Below are positions 1 through 9,298 of a stretch of 64,000 nucleotides of DNA, piece after piece. The notes under the pieces were generated by a model. The model worked only from the letters and a program-made list of their open reading frames with translations, was not told where the DNA came from and ran no database searches. A program made the position numbers and the translations under genes. How positions within the stretch are numbered: position 1 is the first letter of the stretch; every line of letters starts with the position of its first letter. This DNA is from UBA4466 sp963925035 (GTDB lineage Bacteria > Bacteroidota > Bacteroidia > Flavobacteriales_D > Crocinitomicaceae): positions 7,947-71,946 of the forward strand of contig CAWUSK010000031.1 in NCBI GenBank assembly GCA_963925035.1. The letters are read 5' to 3'.

Positions 1-67
1 CTCAATCAAAAATTAATAATTCAATAATTGTCAATTTTACATTGTCAATTATCAATTAATAATAAAG

Positions 68-75
68 TACATTTG
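68..75 (+). promoter_or_regulatory. Bacteroidota -7 box for alaS
   Basis: TACATTTG matches the TAnnTTTG -7 consensus of Bacteroidota primary sigma factor promoters. A TTG at 42-44 could serve as the -33 element, although the 23-base spacing is slightly long. It lies 30 bases upstream of the ATG at 106 and downstream of an in-frame TTG at 28, so it argues for the later start. Confidence 0.5.
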
Positions 76-105
76 CAGAGTTACAAAACGATTTTACGCA
101 CACAA

Positions 106-2721
106 ATGACAGTATCAGAAATTAGAAAAGCATTCTTTGATTATTTTGAATCAAAAGGACATGAAATTGTGCCGAGCGCATCAATGGTTGTAAAAAACGA
201 TCCAACCTTGATGTTCATCAATGCTGGAATGAATCAATTCAAGGATTTCTTTCTTGGAAATGCGACGCCTAAAAATCCACGTATTGCAAATTCTCAAAAA
301 TGTTTACGCGTTTCTGGTAAACATAACGATTTAGAAGAAGTTGGTGTTGATACTTATCATCACACCATGTTCGAAATGCTTGGAAACTGGTCATTTGGCG
401 ACTACTTCAAAGAAGAAGCGATTGAATGGGCATGGGACTTATTAACTAAAGTTTATAAAATCCCCGTTGATAAATTGTATGTTACTGTTTTTGAGGGTGA
501 TGAAGTAGATGGAGTTCCTGTAGACCAAGAAAGCATTGAGATTTGGAAAAAATACATTTCTGAAGATAGAATTATTCTTGCGAATAAGAAAGATAACTTC
601 TGGGAAATGGGAGACATAGGACCTTGTGGACCATGCACAGAAATCCACGTTGATTTACGCGACACTGACGAACGATTAAAGATTGATGGCAAATCATTGG
701 TAAATGAAGACCACCCTCAAGTGATTGAGATTTGGAACAACGTTTTCATGGAGTTCAATAGAAAAGCAAATGGATTTTTGGAACCGCTTCCAGCAAAGCA
801 CGTTGATACAGGAATGGGATTAGAGCGTTTAGCAATGGCCTTGCAAGGAAAACAATCCAACTACGATTCTGATTTATTCCAAACCTTAATCCAACACATG
901 GAAAAGGTTTCTGGAAAAAAATACAAAACAATCGAAGAAACAGACATTGCTTTGCGTGTAATTGCAGATCACGTCCGAGCCATATCATTTTCAATCGCTG
1001 ACGGCCAACTTCCTTCAAATACTGGATCTGGTTATGTTATTCGTCGTATTTTGAGAAGAGCTGTTCGTTACGGTTACCAGACTTTAGGATTAAAAGATTC
1101 ATTTTTAGCCGATCTTTCTTCTGTTTTGACATCAGAAATGGGAACTGCATTTCCAGAATTAATCAAGCAAAAAGAACTTATTCATAAAGTAATTACTGAA
1201 GAAGAAAATAGCTTTTTCAGAACATTGGAACAAGGATTAAAACGCATTGATGTCGTAATTAACGACACGAAAAAGAACGGTTCTAAATTGATTGATGGAA
1301 CTGTAGTTTTTGAATTGTATGACACCTTCGGTTTTCCGGTTGATTTAACATCATTGATTGCCCGTGAAAACGGATTAGAAATCGATGAGAAGGTATTTGA
1401 AGCAGAACTTACGAAACAAAAAGATCGCTCTAGAGCTGCTACTGCAATTGAAACAGACGATTGGGTTCAATTATTAGAAGACAATATTGAAGAGTTTGTC
1501 GGATATGATAATCTTTCTGCGACAGTCAAAATTGTTAAATACAGAAAAGTATCTCAGAAACAAAAAGAATTTTTTCAAGTTGTATTCAATTTAACCCCTT
1601 TCTACCCTGAAGGTGGCGGACAAGTTGGAGATACTGGATATCTTGAGTCTAACGGTGTCAAAACCTCTGTTTTTGATACCAAGAAAGAGAATAATTTGAT
1701 TGTTCACTTAATGAAAGAATTACCCGCTGATGTCAACGCGACATTTGAGGCTGTAGTTTCAAAAAGTAAACGCCAAGCTTCTGCAAACAATCACTCTGCA
1801 ACGCACTTATTGCACCATGCGTTAAGAACTGTTCTTGGAACACACGTTGAGCAAAAAGGTTCGTTAGTAAATGCTGATTATTTACGTTTCGATTTCTCTC
1901 ACTTTTCAAAAGTAACAGAGGAAGAGTTATCGCAAATTCAAGCACTAGTTTCGGACCAAATAAAAGCAAATATTGCATTAGAAGAAAAGCGTAACGCACC
2001 AATGGAAGTCGCTCAAGAAATGGGTGCAATGGCTTTGTTTGGTGAGAAATACGGCGATACCGTTCGTATTATCAAATTTGGCGATTCAGTTGAATTGTGC
2101 GGAGGAACACACGTTCAAAACACAGGCGAGATTGGATTGTTTATCCTGACTTCTGAATCGGCTGTTGCAGCTGGTATTAGAAGGATTGAAGCAATTACAT
2201 CTTCTAATGCAGAAGCCTATTTCCAAAAGAAAGCGAACTTACTAGACGAAGTTTCTTTTTCTTTGAAAAATCCGAAAGACATCGTAAAAGCTGTCAATGA
2301 TTTATTGACAAGAAACGCAAGCTTGACAAAAGAAATTGAACAATTTCAAAAAGAGAAAGCGAAACTCGTAAAAGGAACGCTGAAAAATTCGATTTCAACG
2401 CATAACGGGATACAATTATTGAATGAGATTGTGGAATTGGATGGAGATTCAATCAAGGATATATTATTCCAATTCAAAGGTGAACTTGACAATTTTGTTG
2501 GAATAATTGGAGGGAAAGAAGGTGATAAATGTACATTGAGCATAATTATCTCTGACAACTTAACGAAAGAAAAAGACTTGCACGCTGGAAATATTATCCG
2601 TGAAGTATCTAAACACATCCAAGGCGGTGGCGGTGGACAACCATTCTTTGCAACTGCAGGTGGTAAAAATCCAGCTGGACTAAAAGATGCAATAGCTGCA
2701 GTATTGGAGAAATTGAATTAA
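106..2721 (+). CDS. alaS: Alanine--tRNA ligase
   Basis: Charges tRNA-Ala with alanine in the cytoplasm. The protein of 871 aa is the normal AlaRS length. It has the class II catalytic core at the N-terminus (starting TVSEIRKAFFDYFESKGHEI), the editing domain with the zinc motif HxxxH (NNHSATHLLHHAL) and the later CGGTHV motif, and the C-terminal DHHA1 region with a glycine run (QGGGGGQP). The frame is open further upstream to a TTG at 28, but the ATG at 106 begins the conserved N-terminus and follows a TAnnTTTG promoter box. The next gene starts one base after the stop codon, so the two are probably co-transcribed. Confidence 0.97.
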   Translation: MTVSEIRKAFFDYFESKGHEIVPSASMVVKNDPTLMFINAGMNQFKDFFLGNATPKNPRIANSQKCLRVSGKHNDLEEVGVDTYHHTMFEMLGNWSFGDYFKEEAIEWAWDLLTKVYKIPVDKLYVTVFEGDEVDGVPVDQESIEIWKKYISEDRIILANKKDNFWEMGDIGPCGPCTEIHVDLRDTDERLKIDGKSLVNEDHPQVIEIWNNVFMEFNRKANGFLEPLPAKHVDTGMGLERLAMALQGKQSNYDSDLFQTLIQHMEKVSGKKYKTIEETDIALRVIADHVRAISFSIADGQLPSNTGSGYVIRRILRRAVRYGYQTLGLKDSFLADLSSVLTSEMGTAFPELIKQKELIHKVITEEENSFFRTLEQGLKRIDVVINDTKKNGSKLIDGTVVFELYDTFGFPVDLTSLIARENGLEIDEKVFEAELTKQKDRSRAATAIETDDWVQLLEDNIEEFVGYDNLSATVKIVKYRKVSQKQKEFFQVVFNLTPFYPEGGGQVGDTGYLESNGVKTSVFDTKKENNLIVHLMKELPADVNATFEAVVSKSKRQASANNHSATHLLHHALRTVLGTHVEQKGSLVNADYLRFDFSHFSKVTEEELSQIQALVSDQIKANIALEEKRNAPMEVAQEMGAMALFGEKYGDTVRIIKFGDSVELCGGTHVQNTGEIGLFILTSESAVAAGIRRIEAITSSNAEAYFQKKANLLDEVSFSLKNPKDIVKAVNDLLTRNASLTKEIEQFQKEKAKLVKGTLKNSISTHNGIQLLNEIVELDGDSIKDILFQFKGELDNFVGIIGGKEGDKCTLSIIISDNLTKEKDLHAGNIIREVSKHIQGGGGGQPFFATAGGKNPAGLKDAIAAVLEKLN

Positions 2722-2722
2722 T

Positions 2723-3997
2723 TTGAAAAGCGAAAAAAACGTTCTGTTAATCACCTATTATTGGCCTCCTTCAGGTGGCGCTGGTGTTCATCGATGGTTG
2801 CGTTTTTCGAATTACTTTAAAGAAAATAACTTTAATCTAACTGTTTACTGTCCCGAAGATGCTGCATGGCCTGCAATTGACGAGAATTTGAATCAAAAAG
2901 TATCTACAGACGTTACAGTGATTAGAAGAAAGATTTTTGAACCTAATAAGTTCATCAATGGAGGAAAAAAAGCAGGAGTTGGATTTACACAATCTAAAAA
3001 GCAATCGTTTATTCAAAAAGCAATGATTTGGGTACGTGGAAACATGTTTATTCCAGATTCACGCGTCTTTTGGATCAAACCCAGCGTTCGTTTTCTCTCC
3101 AGATATTTAAACGAACATCCTGAAATAACGACTATAATTTCAACTGGTCCGCCACACAGTGCACATTTGATTGCATTTAAATTACAAGAGAAGTTCAACG
3201 TAAAGTGGATTGCAGATTTCCGTGATCCTTGGACACAAATTGACTTTTACGCCGATTTACTTCCTGGAAAAAGAGCAGATAAGAAACACAAGCGACTTGA
3301 AAAGCTTGTATTAACAAAAGCCGACGAAGTTGTAACAGTTTCAAATGCTTGTGCAACGGGATTAGAAGAAATTGCCAATCGAAAGATACATGTCGTTACA
3401 AACGGATACGACTTTCCTGAGTTCGATGCTTCATCAATAAATCTGGACACGAAATTTACAATTTCCCACTTCGGTTCAATGCCTTTTACACGAAATCCAT
3501 TGGTATTATGGAAAGTCTTGGGTCGATTGACTAAAAAAAATTCAGACATCGCTCAACACTTAAACATCAATTTAATCGGCACTGTTGATTATCAAGTCAT
3601 CAATTCTTTAAAAGAATATGACTTAGAAAAATTCGTAACAGTAACTGCTCCTATTCCACATGAAGAAAGCATTGCTTTGCAACGTTCGTCTCAATTACTA
3701 TTACTGGTGGCAAATAACTCAGGAAATGTAAAAGGGATTCTAACTGGAAAATTTTTTGAATACCTTGGAGCAAAACGACCGATCATCGCTATCGGCGAAA
3801 ATGGCAGTGATCTTCATAAAATTGTAGAACATACCGAATGCGGATGTTTCGTCGATTACTCGGATAAAAGTACTTTAATTAAATTCATAGAAACGTCTTT
3901 CAATCATTACAAACAAGGCAACTTGTCTAATGTTGCGTTACACACAGAAGAATTCTGCTCTTCCAATTTGGTAAAGAAGGTTATTGAACTTTTGTAA
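2723..3997 (+). CDS. Glycosyltransferase, GT4-like
   Basis: A 424 aa protein that starts LLITYYWPPSGGAGVHRW, the typical N-terminus of a GT-B fold glycosyltransferase (glycosyltransferase family 4-like, DUF-type N-terminal domain). The acceptor domain contains WIADFRDPW. The C-terminal nucleotide-sugar half contains GKFFEYLGAKRPIIAIGENG, with the Glu that usually contacts the donor. It probably builds a surface or capsular polysaccharide or glycolipid; the substrate cannot be read from the sequence. The start is TTG, one base after alaS, with no better ATG nearby, so it is likely coupled to alaS translation. No other polysaccharide genes are adjacent. Confidence 0.85.
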   Translation: MKSEKNVLLITYYWPPSGGAGVHRWLRFSNYFKENNFNLTVYCPEDAAWPAIDENLNQKVSTDVTVIRRKIFEPNKFINGGKKAGVGFTQSKKQSFIQKAMIWVRGNMFIPDSRVFWIKPSVRFLSRYLNEHPEITTIISTGPPHSAHLIAFKLQEKFNVKWIADFRDPWTQIDFYADLLPGKRADKKHKRLEKLVLTKADEVVTVSNACATGLEEIANRKIHVVTNGYDFPEFDASSINLDTKFTISHFGSMPFTRNPLVLWKVLGRLTKKNSDIAQHLNINLIGTVDYQVINSLKEYDLEKFVTVTAPIPHEESIALQRSSQLLLLVANNSGNVKGILTGKFFEYLGAKRPIIAIGENGSDLHKIVEHTECGCFVDYSDKSTLIKFIETSFNHYKQGNLSNVALHTEEFCSSNLVKKVIELL

Positions 3998-4014
3998 CAA
4001 AAGACATATCTTTC
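3984..4014 (+). promoter_or_regulatory. Promoter for the gene pair at 4061-5534
   Basis: TTG at 3984-3986 (-33), a 20-base spacer, then TATCTTTC at 4007-4014, one mismatch from TAnnTTTG. It overlaps the end of the glycosyltransferase gene and sits 46 bases upstream of the ATG at 4061. It is also downstream-compatible only with that ATG, which supports the chosen start. Confidence 0.45.
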
Positions 4015-4060
4015 TTGAACCAAGCTTGGTTTGAATTGTACTAAAATCAAATCAAATGTT

Positions 4061-5050
4061 ATGAAATATTTTATTGCTTTTATATGTCTTCACATCACAT
4101 TAATTCCTCTAGCCAGTGAAAAAGGCATTTCAATTCCTGAAGTGACATTAATTTCTTCCGAAAAAAGCGAACAATTAGCCTCCAACAAATCCAAGTTCAT
4201 TTTTAAAATCATTGGAATAACTGAAGAGCAAAACAACCAATTAATCACCTACAGTATTGACGGCAAAAGTCGCTCCGTTATATTGAACGATGATAGTCAG
4301 TTTAGCTTAATTTCATCCCCAGGGGTTCATAATTTTCAATTCTTTTGCAACGACTTTTATTTCGAAATATATGCTGACTCATTGGTGATTAAATCACAAT
4401 ATATTAGCTTATATGAAATCAGATTTGAGTCGAGTGAATTCCCAATTACGGTTGATAAACCTGTTGTTTATCTCTATCCTGAATTAAAAACGTCATTTTC
4501 AGTAAATGTTAAACCTAAAGGAAAAATGGTCTTTACTTATCCAACTTATAATGATACATGGAAAGGAACAGCTTTTCCAAACGGCGATATCAAAATTGGA
4601 TTAGAAACTTTCAACTACCTATTTTGGGAATCAGAGCAACTAATTAAAACAGAAATAATTAATCCTAAAAAAGGAAGTGTCGTTCGTAGTGCTGAATCGA
4701 CTTCATTTTTGGAAGAACAGCTTAATTTATTTGGATTCAACTCCAAGGAAAAAGCAGATTTTATTACATACTGGGGACCTAAACTGATGCAGCATGAATT
4801 CAATTATATTTATTTTGTCTTAAATAATGATGCCAACTATTTTGCTGAATTAACAATTACACCTCAGCCTGACAACGTTTATCGATTTTACATTCTTACT
4901 TGCCCAGTTGTTAATCCGAGTGATTATTATTATCTTGAGCCACAGTTAATTGAACCAGCCTTCAGAAAAGGTTTTACAGTTCTCGAATGGGGCGGCTCGG
5001 TTATTGATATTCATCTATTGAAAAAAAATTGCAGATTTTATGAAATTTAA
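4061..5050 (+). CDS. Exported protein of unknown function (VVYLYP domain)
   Basis: Function not known. From the ATG at 4061 the protein (329 aa) begins with a clear signal peptide (MKYFIAFICLHITLIPLASE). The frame is open to a TTG at 4031 that would spoil it. The middle carries the string KPVVYLYPELKTSFSV followed by FTYPTYNDTW and NYLFWES. I recall this arrangement (KPV(I/V)YLYP... FTYP.Y...W... YLFWE) from uncharacterised conserved proteins of Bacteroidota and Firmicutes. The protein is probably periplasmic or on the cell surface. The next gene starts 11 bases before the end of this one, so the two are translationally coupled and may act together. Confidence 0.7.
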   Translation: MKYFIAFICLHITLIPLASEKGISIPEVTLISSEKSEQLASNKSKFIFKIIGITEEQNNQLITYSIDGKSRSVILNDDSQFSLISSPGVHNFQFFCNDFYFEIYADSLVIKSQYISLYEIRFESSEFPITVDKPVVYLYPELKTSFSVNVKPKGKMVFTYPTYNDTWKGTAFPNGDIKIGLETFNYLFWESEQLIKTEIINPKKGSVVRSAESTSFLEEQLNLFGFNSKEKADFITYWGPKLMQHEFNYIYFVLNNDANYFAELTITPQPDNVYRFYILTCPVVNPSDYYYLEPQLIEPAFRKGFTVLEWGGSVIDIHLLKKNCRFYEI

Positions 5051-5534
5051 AATGCTTTCCTTATTGTCGATAATTCTTGTGCTTACGGTGAAAAGTATGG
5101 AGATATCAGCAAAAGACTACAACGAATTCCGTGTGCTTATTCACGCGATTCCTTCAAACCCATCTAATAAAATTTTATTAGCATATCGTTATGAGAATAA
5201 ATTAGATAGTATTGTTTTTCATATTAACCAAACCTCGACAGTTACAGCTGTATTCGAGCCTAAAACTGATGAGACGATAGATAACACATTTATTTTTAAT
5301 GAGTTACTTCAAAACGCCAATGAAAATGAGCTAAACGCATTACTGACCCATCAATCTGCTTCGGTAAAAGTTTATGCGTTTAGAGCCTTATTGATCAATG
5401 ATATGAACGTTAACAATGATTTTGAACTTGCACTATTAACTGATACAAGTTGCGTTAACTTGATCTCAAAAAGTCAAATCATCCCATCTACCGTTCAAGA
5501 AATTGTTAAAAATGACCTGCGCGTCTACAAATAA
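5040..5534 (+). CDS. Small exported protein of unknown function
   Basis: 164 aa, not recognised. An N-terminal hydrophobic segment (MLSLLSIILVLTVKSMEISA) looks like a signal peptide, followed by a soluble domain without Cys-rich or repeat structure. It overlaps the preceding gene by 11 bases and stops directly against the stop codon of the response regulator on the other strand, with no spacer (TAA at 5532-5534, then TTA at 5535-5537). It may be the partner of the preceding exported protein. It has no homologue I can name. Confidence 0.6.
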   Translation: MKFKMLSLLSIILVLTVKSMEISAKDYNEFRVLIHAIPSNPSNKILLAYRYENKLDSIVFHINQTSTVTAVFEPKTDETIDNTFIFNELLQNANENELNALLTHQSASVKVYAFRALLINDMNVNNDFELALLTDTSCVNLISKSQIIPSTVQEIVKNDLRVYK

Positions 5535-6704
5535 TTAAGCTCTTGGATTTGAAAAAGCTTTCACTTCCTCAGCTGAAATAACTTGACCACCAAGAATTAT
5601 AAGTCGCTCAATAATATTTCTCAATTCACGAATATTACCTGTCCAGTTCGTTTTTTGCAATTCGTCCAGGGCTTTATTCTCAAATGATTTACGTGCAATT
5701 CCATGCTCCGAACATACCAATGTCATAAAGTGTTCTGCCAATAATGGAATATCGTCTCTTCTATCGTTCAGTGAAGGAACATGCATCAAAATAACAGCCA
5801 AACGGTGGTATAAATCTTCTCTAAAGTTACCCGCTTCAATTTCCTTTCTTAAATCCTTATTTGTAGCTGCAACAATTCGAGCGTTGACTTTAATATCTTT
5901 TTCTCCTCCGACACGTTGAATAACATTTTCTTGAAGTGCTCTCAATACTTTTGCTTGCGCACTTGCTGACATATCGCCAATTTCATCCAAAAATAATGTT
6001 CCACCAGATGCCAATTCAAACTTTCCTTTCTTTTGTTTTACGGCAGACGTAAAAGCGCCCTTTTCGTGACCAAACAATTCACTTTCGATTAATTCAGAAG
6101 GAATTGCAGCACAATTAACTTCAATAAAAGGCATATTCTTTCTGTCGCTATAATCGTGCAGTGATCGCGCTACTAGCTCTTTTCCTGTTCCATTCTCACC
6201 CGTCACTAAAACACGTGCGTCAGAAGGAGCTACTTTTTCAATCATTTCTTTGATTTGAATAATCCCGTCTGTTTCACCAATAATGGATGAACCCTTGAAG
6301 CTTTTTACTGTTTTCTTTAAAACTTTCTTTTCTTCAATTAACACCGTTTTATCCTTCGCATTTCGAATTGTTACCAGAATACGGTTCAAATCCAAAGGCT
6401 TTTCAATAAAATCAAAAGCGCCTTTTTTAATTGCTTGAACAGCCGTTTCAATATTTCCGTGTCCGCTAATCATAATAACTGGAGAATCCACATTCTCCTG
6501 CAATAAACCATCTAACACTTCCATTCCATCCATTTCTGGCATCTTAATGTCACAGAATATTATATCATATGCACCCGATTTTGCTTTATCCAGTCCTTCT
6601 TTACCGTTTTCCGCTTCGTCTACTTCAAATTCCTCGAACTCTAAGATTTCGCGTAATGCTCTTCGTATTGCTCTCTCGTCGTCTATGATTAATATTTTGC
6701 TCAT
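5535..6704 (-). CDS. Sigma-54-activating response regulator without a DNA-binding domain
   Basis: 389 aa. A receiver domain (residues 1-~115, acidic pocket D8/D9, phosphoacceptor D52, conserved S80 and K102) is followed by a sigma-54 interaction AAA+ domain (~140-380) with Walker A GENGTGKE (169-176) and Walker B GGTLFLDE (~234-241). The protein ends at the AAA+ lid/NIRELRN region and lacks the Fis-type helix-turn-helix found in NtrC (about 460 aa). The sigma-54 contact loop reads GAFTSA (216-221) instead of GAFTGA. It would activate sigma-54 promoters on phosphorylation, perhaps from solution rather than from an enhancer. No histidine kinase is adjacent. A TATCTTTA box at 6723-6730 (complement) precedes the ATG. 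Confidence 0.92.
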   Translation of the reverse strand: MSKILIIDDERAIRRALREILEFEEFEVDEAENGKEGLDKAKSGAYDIIFCDIKMPEMDGMEVLDGLLQENVDSPVIMISGHGNIETAVQAIKKGAFDFIEKPLDLNRILVTIRNAKDKTVLIEEKKVLKKTVKSFKGSSIIGETDGIIQIKEMIEKVAPSDARVLVTGENGTGKELVARSLHDYSDRKNMPFIEVNCAAIPSELIESELFGHEKGAFTSAVKQKKGKFELASGGTLFLDEIGDMSASAQAKVLRALQENVIQRVGGEKDIKVNARIVAATNKDLRKEIEAGNFREDLYHRLAVILMHVPSLNDRRDDIPLLAEHFMTLVCSEHGIARKSFENKALDELQKTNWTGNIRELRNIIERLIILGGQVISAEEVKAFSNPRA

Positions 6705-6828
6705 TGTAAATTCAATTTTCCATAAAGATAATAAGTCTCCGAATATAGATTCTAATTCGGTTATAATTATGCTAAATCTTGCTCGATTAGACTTTACCCT
6801 GGCTCTTTTCCAATAAATAAAGGATTAA

Positions 6829-7017
6829 CTTACCATTACAAACACAACGGTAAGGACGAAGTGGGTATTTTATGCTTTTGAAGATGATAAACTCGGGAAA
6901 ACTGAACCGCTGAGCATTCAAAGCGCATTTAATCCAAGTCATCTTTTATTTGACTCTCAACCCAATGAATTTATTACAGCTGTTTCAACTGTAGTTCTGA
7001 CATTTGATTTACAATAA
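6829..7017 (+). pseudogene. Possible remnant of a gene's 3' end
   Basis: The 360-base gap between the response regulator and the ppx gene holds a 62-codon open frame ending with TAA at 7015-7017. It has no ATG at its beginning and is cut off upstream by a stop. The translation (…KWVFYAFEDDKLGKTEPLSI… …ITAVSTVVLTFDLQ) has balanced composition and looks like the C-terminus of a real protein, not random AT-rich DNA. I do not recognise the family. The alternative is chance. The rest of the gap shows only the promoter of the response regulator. Confidence 0.3.
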
Positions 7018-7064
7018 TTTGCTGGAAATGGTGATGTTACTTTTATCCGAAAATAAATGTCAAG

Positions 7065-7961
7065 CTACGATGCACTAGACATAAACACTCCTTCTTTGAG
7101 GGAATAAGGAGAAACGTAAACTTGTTGAATGTTCATCTGTTCGATGACCCATTTCATTTTTAAAGCCGCTATCGGTATCATTTTCTTGCGAATGGAAGTA
7201 ATCCACTCGTTATTCATTCGTTGCTCCAGCGTGGAGGAAATGAGCCAATCCAATTGTCCGACGAACGAATCTATTGGAAGTTCAAATGAATATCCCGTTT
7301 CAGGGAATTCCATTTTTTTTGTCATTTCAAAAATCGTTTCAAAACTACCTGATGAACCAACTAAAATCGTTGATTTGGCAGATTCGAAAAAATCGCATTT
7401 TTGTTGATTCAAGTAATCTGTAATAAACTCAATGTGGTTTTGAGAGTATTCATCTGGATTTCCTAGTAACTGATAAATTCGTGAGACTCCTATATTTTTG
7501 CTCACCGCCTTCAAAAGTCCAGTTGAATCGGCATGAATAAATTCTGTACTTCCACCGCCAATATCCATAATTAATGTTGAATGTTGAATCGGGTGAGAGC
7601 AGCGTACTCCGTTATAGATTAATTGTGCTTCATCCAAACCAGAAATAATAGAAATAGGAATTTGAAGTGAATCAAGAGCGAAATCAATTAAAACATGAGC
7701 ATTTTTAGCCTCACGGAGCGCTGAAGTTCCAATTGCTTTAATCGATTGAACATTCTTTTCAAGGCATTTCAATTTGAATTGGGTCAGAGCGCATTTTGCA
7801 CGTCCCATTGCGTCATCAGCAATATGGCCTTCGTTAATCCCTCCCATTCCGAGAAGAACTGCTAACTTTTCCGAGTGAATATATTCTAATTTTGATTGAT
7901 TGACTTCAGCAATCAATAAATTAAATGTATTCGTTCCTAAGTCAATTACCGCAACGCGCAT
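7065..7961 (-). CDS. Ppx/GppA-family phosphatase
   Basis: An ASKHA-fold phosphatase acting on polyphosphate and/or pppGpp in the cytoplasm. The N-terminus VAVIDLGTNTFNLLIAEV is the phosphate 1 motif and MDIGGGSTEFI the phosphate 2 motif. At 298 aa it consists of the catalytic domain only (as in many Bacteroidota), without the C-terminal HD-like domain of E. coli Ppx. I chose the ATG at 7961, which forms a TAATG overlap with the stop of the upstream permease. An earlier in-frame start at 7979 would add six residues. It is the last gene of a three-gene unit with the ABC exporter. Confidence 0.88.
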   Translation of the reverse strand: MRVAVIDLGTNTFNLLIAEVNQSKLEYIHSEKLAVLLGMGGINEGHIADDAMGRAKCALTQFKLKCLEKNVQSIKAIGTSALREAKNAHVLIDFALDSLQIPISIISGLDEAQLIYNGVRCSHPIQHSTLIMDIGGGSTEFIHADSTGLLKAVSKNIGVSRIYQLLGNPDEYSQNHIEFITDYLNQQKCDFFESAKSTILVGSSGSFETIFEMTKKMEFPETGYSFELPIDSFVGQLDWLISSTLEQRMNNEWITSIRKKMIPIAALKMKWVIEQMNIQQVYVSPYSLKEGVFMSSAS

Positions 7962-9298
7962 TAACTCTTTCTCAACCATTTGAATACGTGTTTTAAACGA
8001 ACACGATGGCCAAATTGCAGTATTCCATTTTTATAGAGTCGAGCTGCTGCCGCCATCATGAGAAATGCTGAAATTAATAAGACAAAAAATGACAAATAAA
8101 TTTCATACGCTTCTCCAGGTTGATAGCCTTGAGACAACTTAACCATGACGACGACAGGCGACGTAAATGGAATATAGTGCAATAGTACAGACATTGTATT
8201 CTCTGGATAATTTAAGACAAAATATCCAGAGTACAAAGCAATGAACAATAAAAATATCAGCGGAAGGACAAACTGCTGTCCATCACTTTCAGAACCCATC
8301 GTCGCTCCGATGGCTGCAAATAGAGCTCCGTAAAACAAATATCCACCTGCAAAAAAGAGCAAGAAGAAACCTGTCATATTAACAAATTGGACTTGCCCGA
8401 AAATTAGATCTACAAATTGATTGTATTCTCGCGCTGCAAAATGCATTTCTTGGTAGGAAGCATCAGAGGCATTCACTGTCAACTGTTGAATGTTCATGTT
8501 TGACGCATCCAATAAATCTGGAAATAAATTCTCACGCATGAAGTACAATCCAAAACCAATAATTACGGTCCAAATAACAAATTGAAAGAACGCGGTAAAA
8601 CCTATTCCTAAAATTTTACCAACCATCAGCTGATTCGGAGAAACAGAAGCCAATAACACTTCCACTATTCGATTGCTTTTTTCACGCGAAACGCTTCTTA
8701 GAATTGTCATTCCAAAAAGAAAAATGAACACGAAAATTAATGCACCGTAAAAAAAACCAACCCATCCTGACAAATCAGAAGCTTTATTCTCTGGATCGTT
8801 TACGTCCGAAAAACTAACGGTTATAGGTTGTTTTATTTTTCTAAAATCAATCAATGACAAATCAGTAAATTGATTGATTAGAATCTCTTCTAAACGTCTT
8901 TCATAGTAATATTGAACACGCGTTTGCATTCGAACAGAGGGTTCATTTCTATAAAAAACGTGACTAATTTTATTGGTAAGTACTTTTTCATTAACTTCCA
9001 ATAAGGCGTCAAATTCTTGGTATTTTTTTCCTTTAGCGAACTCTTCAGTTTCAATGTATCCATCGGCAAAAGAATAATCAATTGAATTGTCTTTTCCAGG
9101 CATGATTTTACTTTCCATTAATCCTGATGGATCTGCAATTAACACATTCCAGTGTTGTTTTGGTTCACTTCCAAGAGCAAATAAAACGTATATAATTCCA
9201 AGAACGATAATTGGTCCTAAAAAGGACATCATCACAAATGAACGGGAGCCAATTCGCTCTTTCCATTCACGCATCGCGATTAATAAACTATTACGCAT
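7961..9298 (-). CDS. ABC-2 type transporter permease (NatB-like)
   Basis: 445 aa inner-membrane subunit of an ABC exporter. One transmembrane segment near residues 20-42 (FLGPIIVLGIIYVLFALG), then a soluble extracytoplasmic domain of about 130 residues, then five or six membrane segments beginning at GWVGFFYGALIFVFIFLFGM. This is the ABC2_membrane_3/NatB plan. Its start overlaps the ATPase gene by 8 bases and its stop overlaps ppx by one base, so all three are translated as a unit. NatAB-type systems export Na+ or other toxic solutes; the substrate here is unknown. Confidence 0.88.
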   Translation of the reverse strand: MRNSLLIAMREWKERIGSRSFVMMSFLGPIIVLGIIYVLFALGSEPKQHWNVLIADPSGLMESKIMPGKDNSIDYSFADGYIETEEFAKGKKYQEFDALLEVNEKVLTNKISHVFYRNEPSVRMQTRVQYYYERRLEEILINQFTDLSLIDFRKIKQPITVSFSDVNDPENKASDLSGWVGFFYGALIFVFIFLFGMTILRSVSREKSNRIVEVLLASVSPNQLMVGKILGIGFTAFFQFVIWTVIIGFGLYFMRENLFPDLLDASNMNIQQLTVNASDASYQEMHFAAREYNQFVDLIFGQVQFVNMTGFFLLFFAGGYLFYGALFAAIGATMGSESDGQQFVLPLIFLLFIALYSGYFVLNYPENTMSVLLHYIPFTSPVVVMVKLSQGYQPGEAYEIYLSFFVLLISAFLMMAAAARLYKNGILQFGHRVRLKHVFKWLRKS

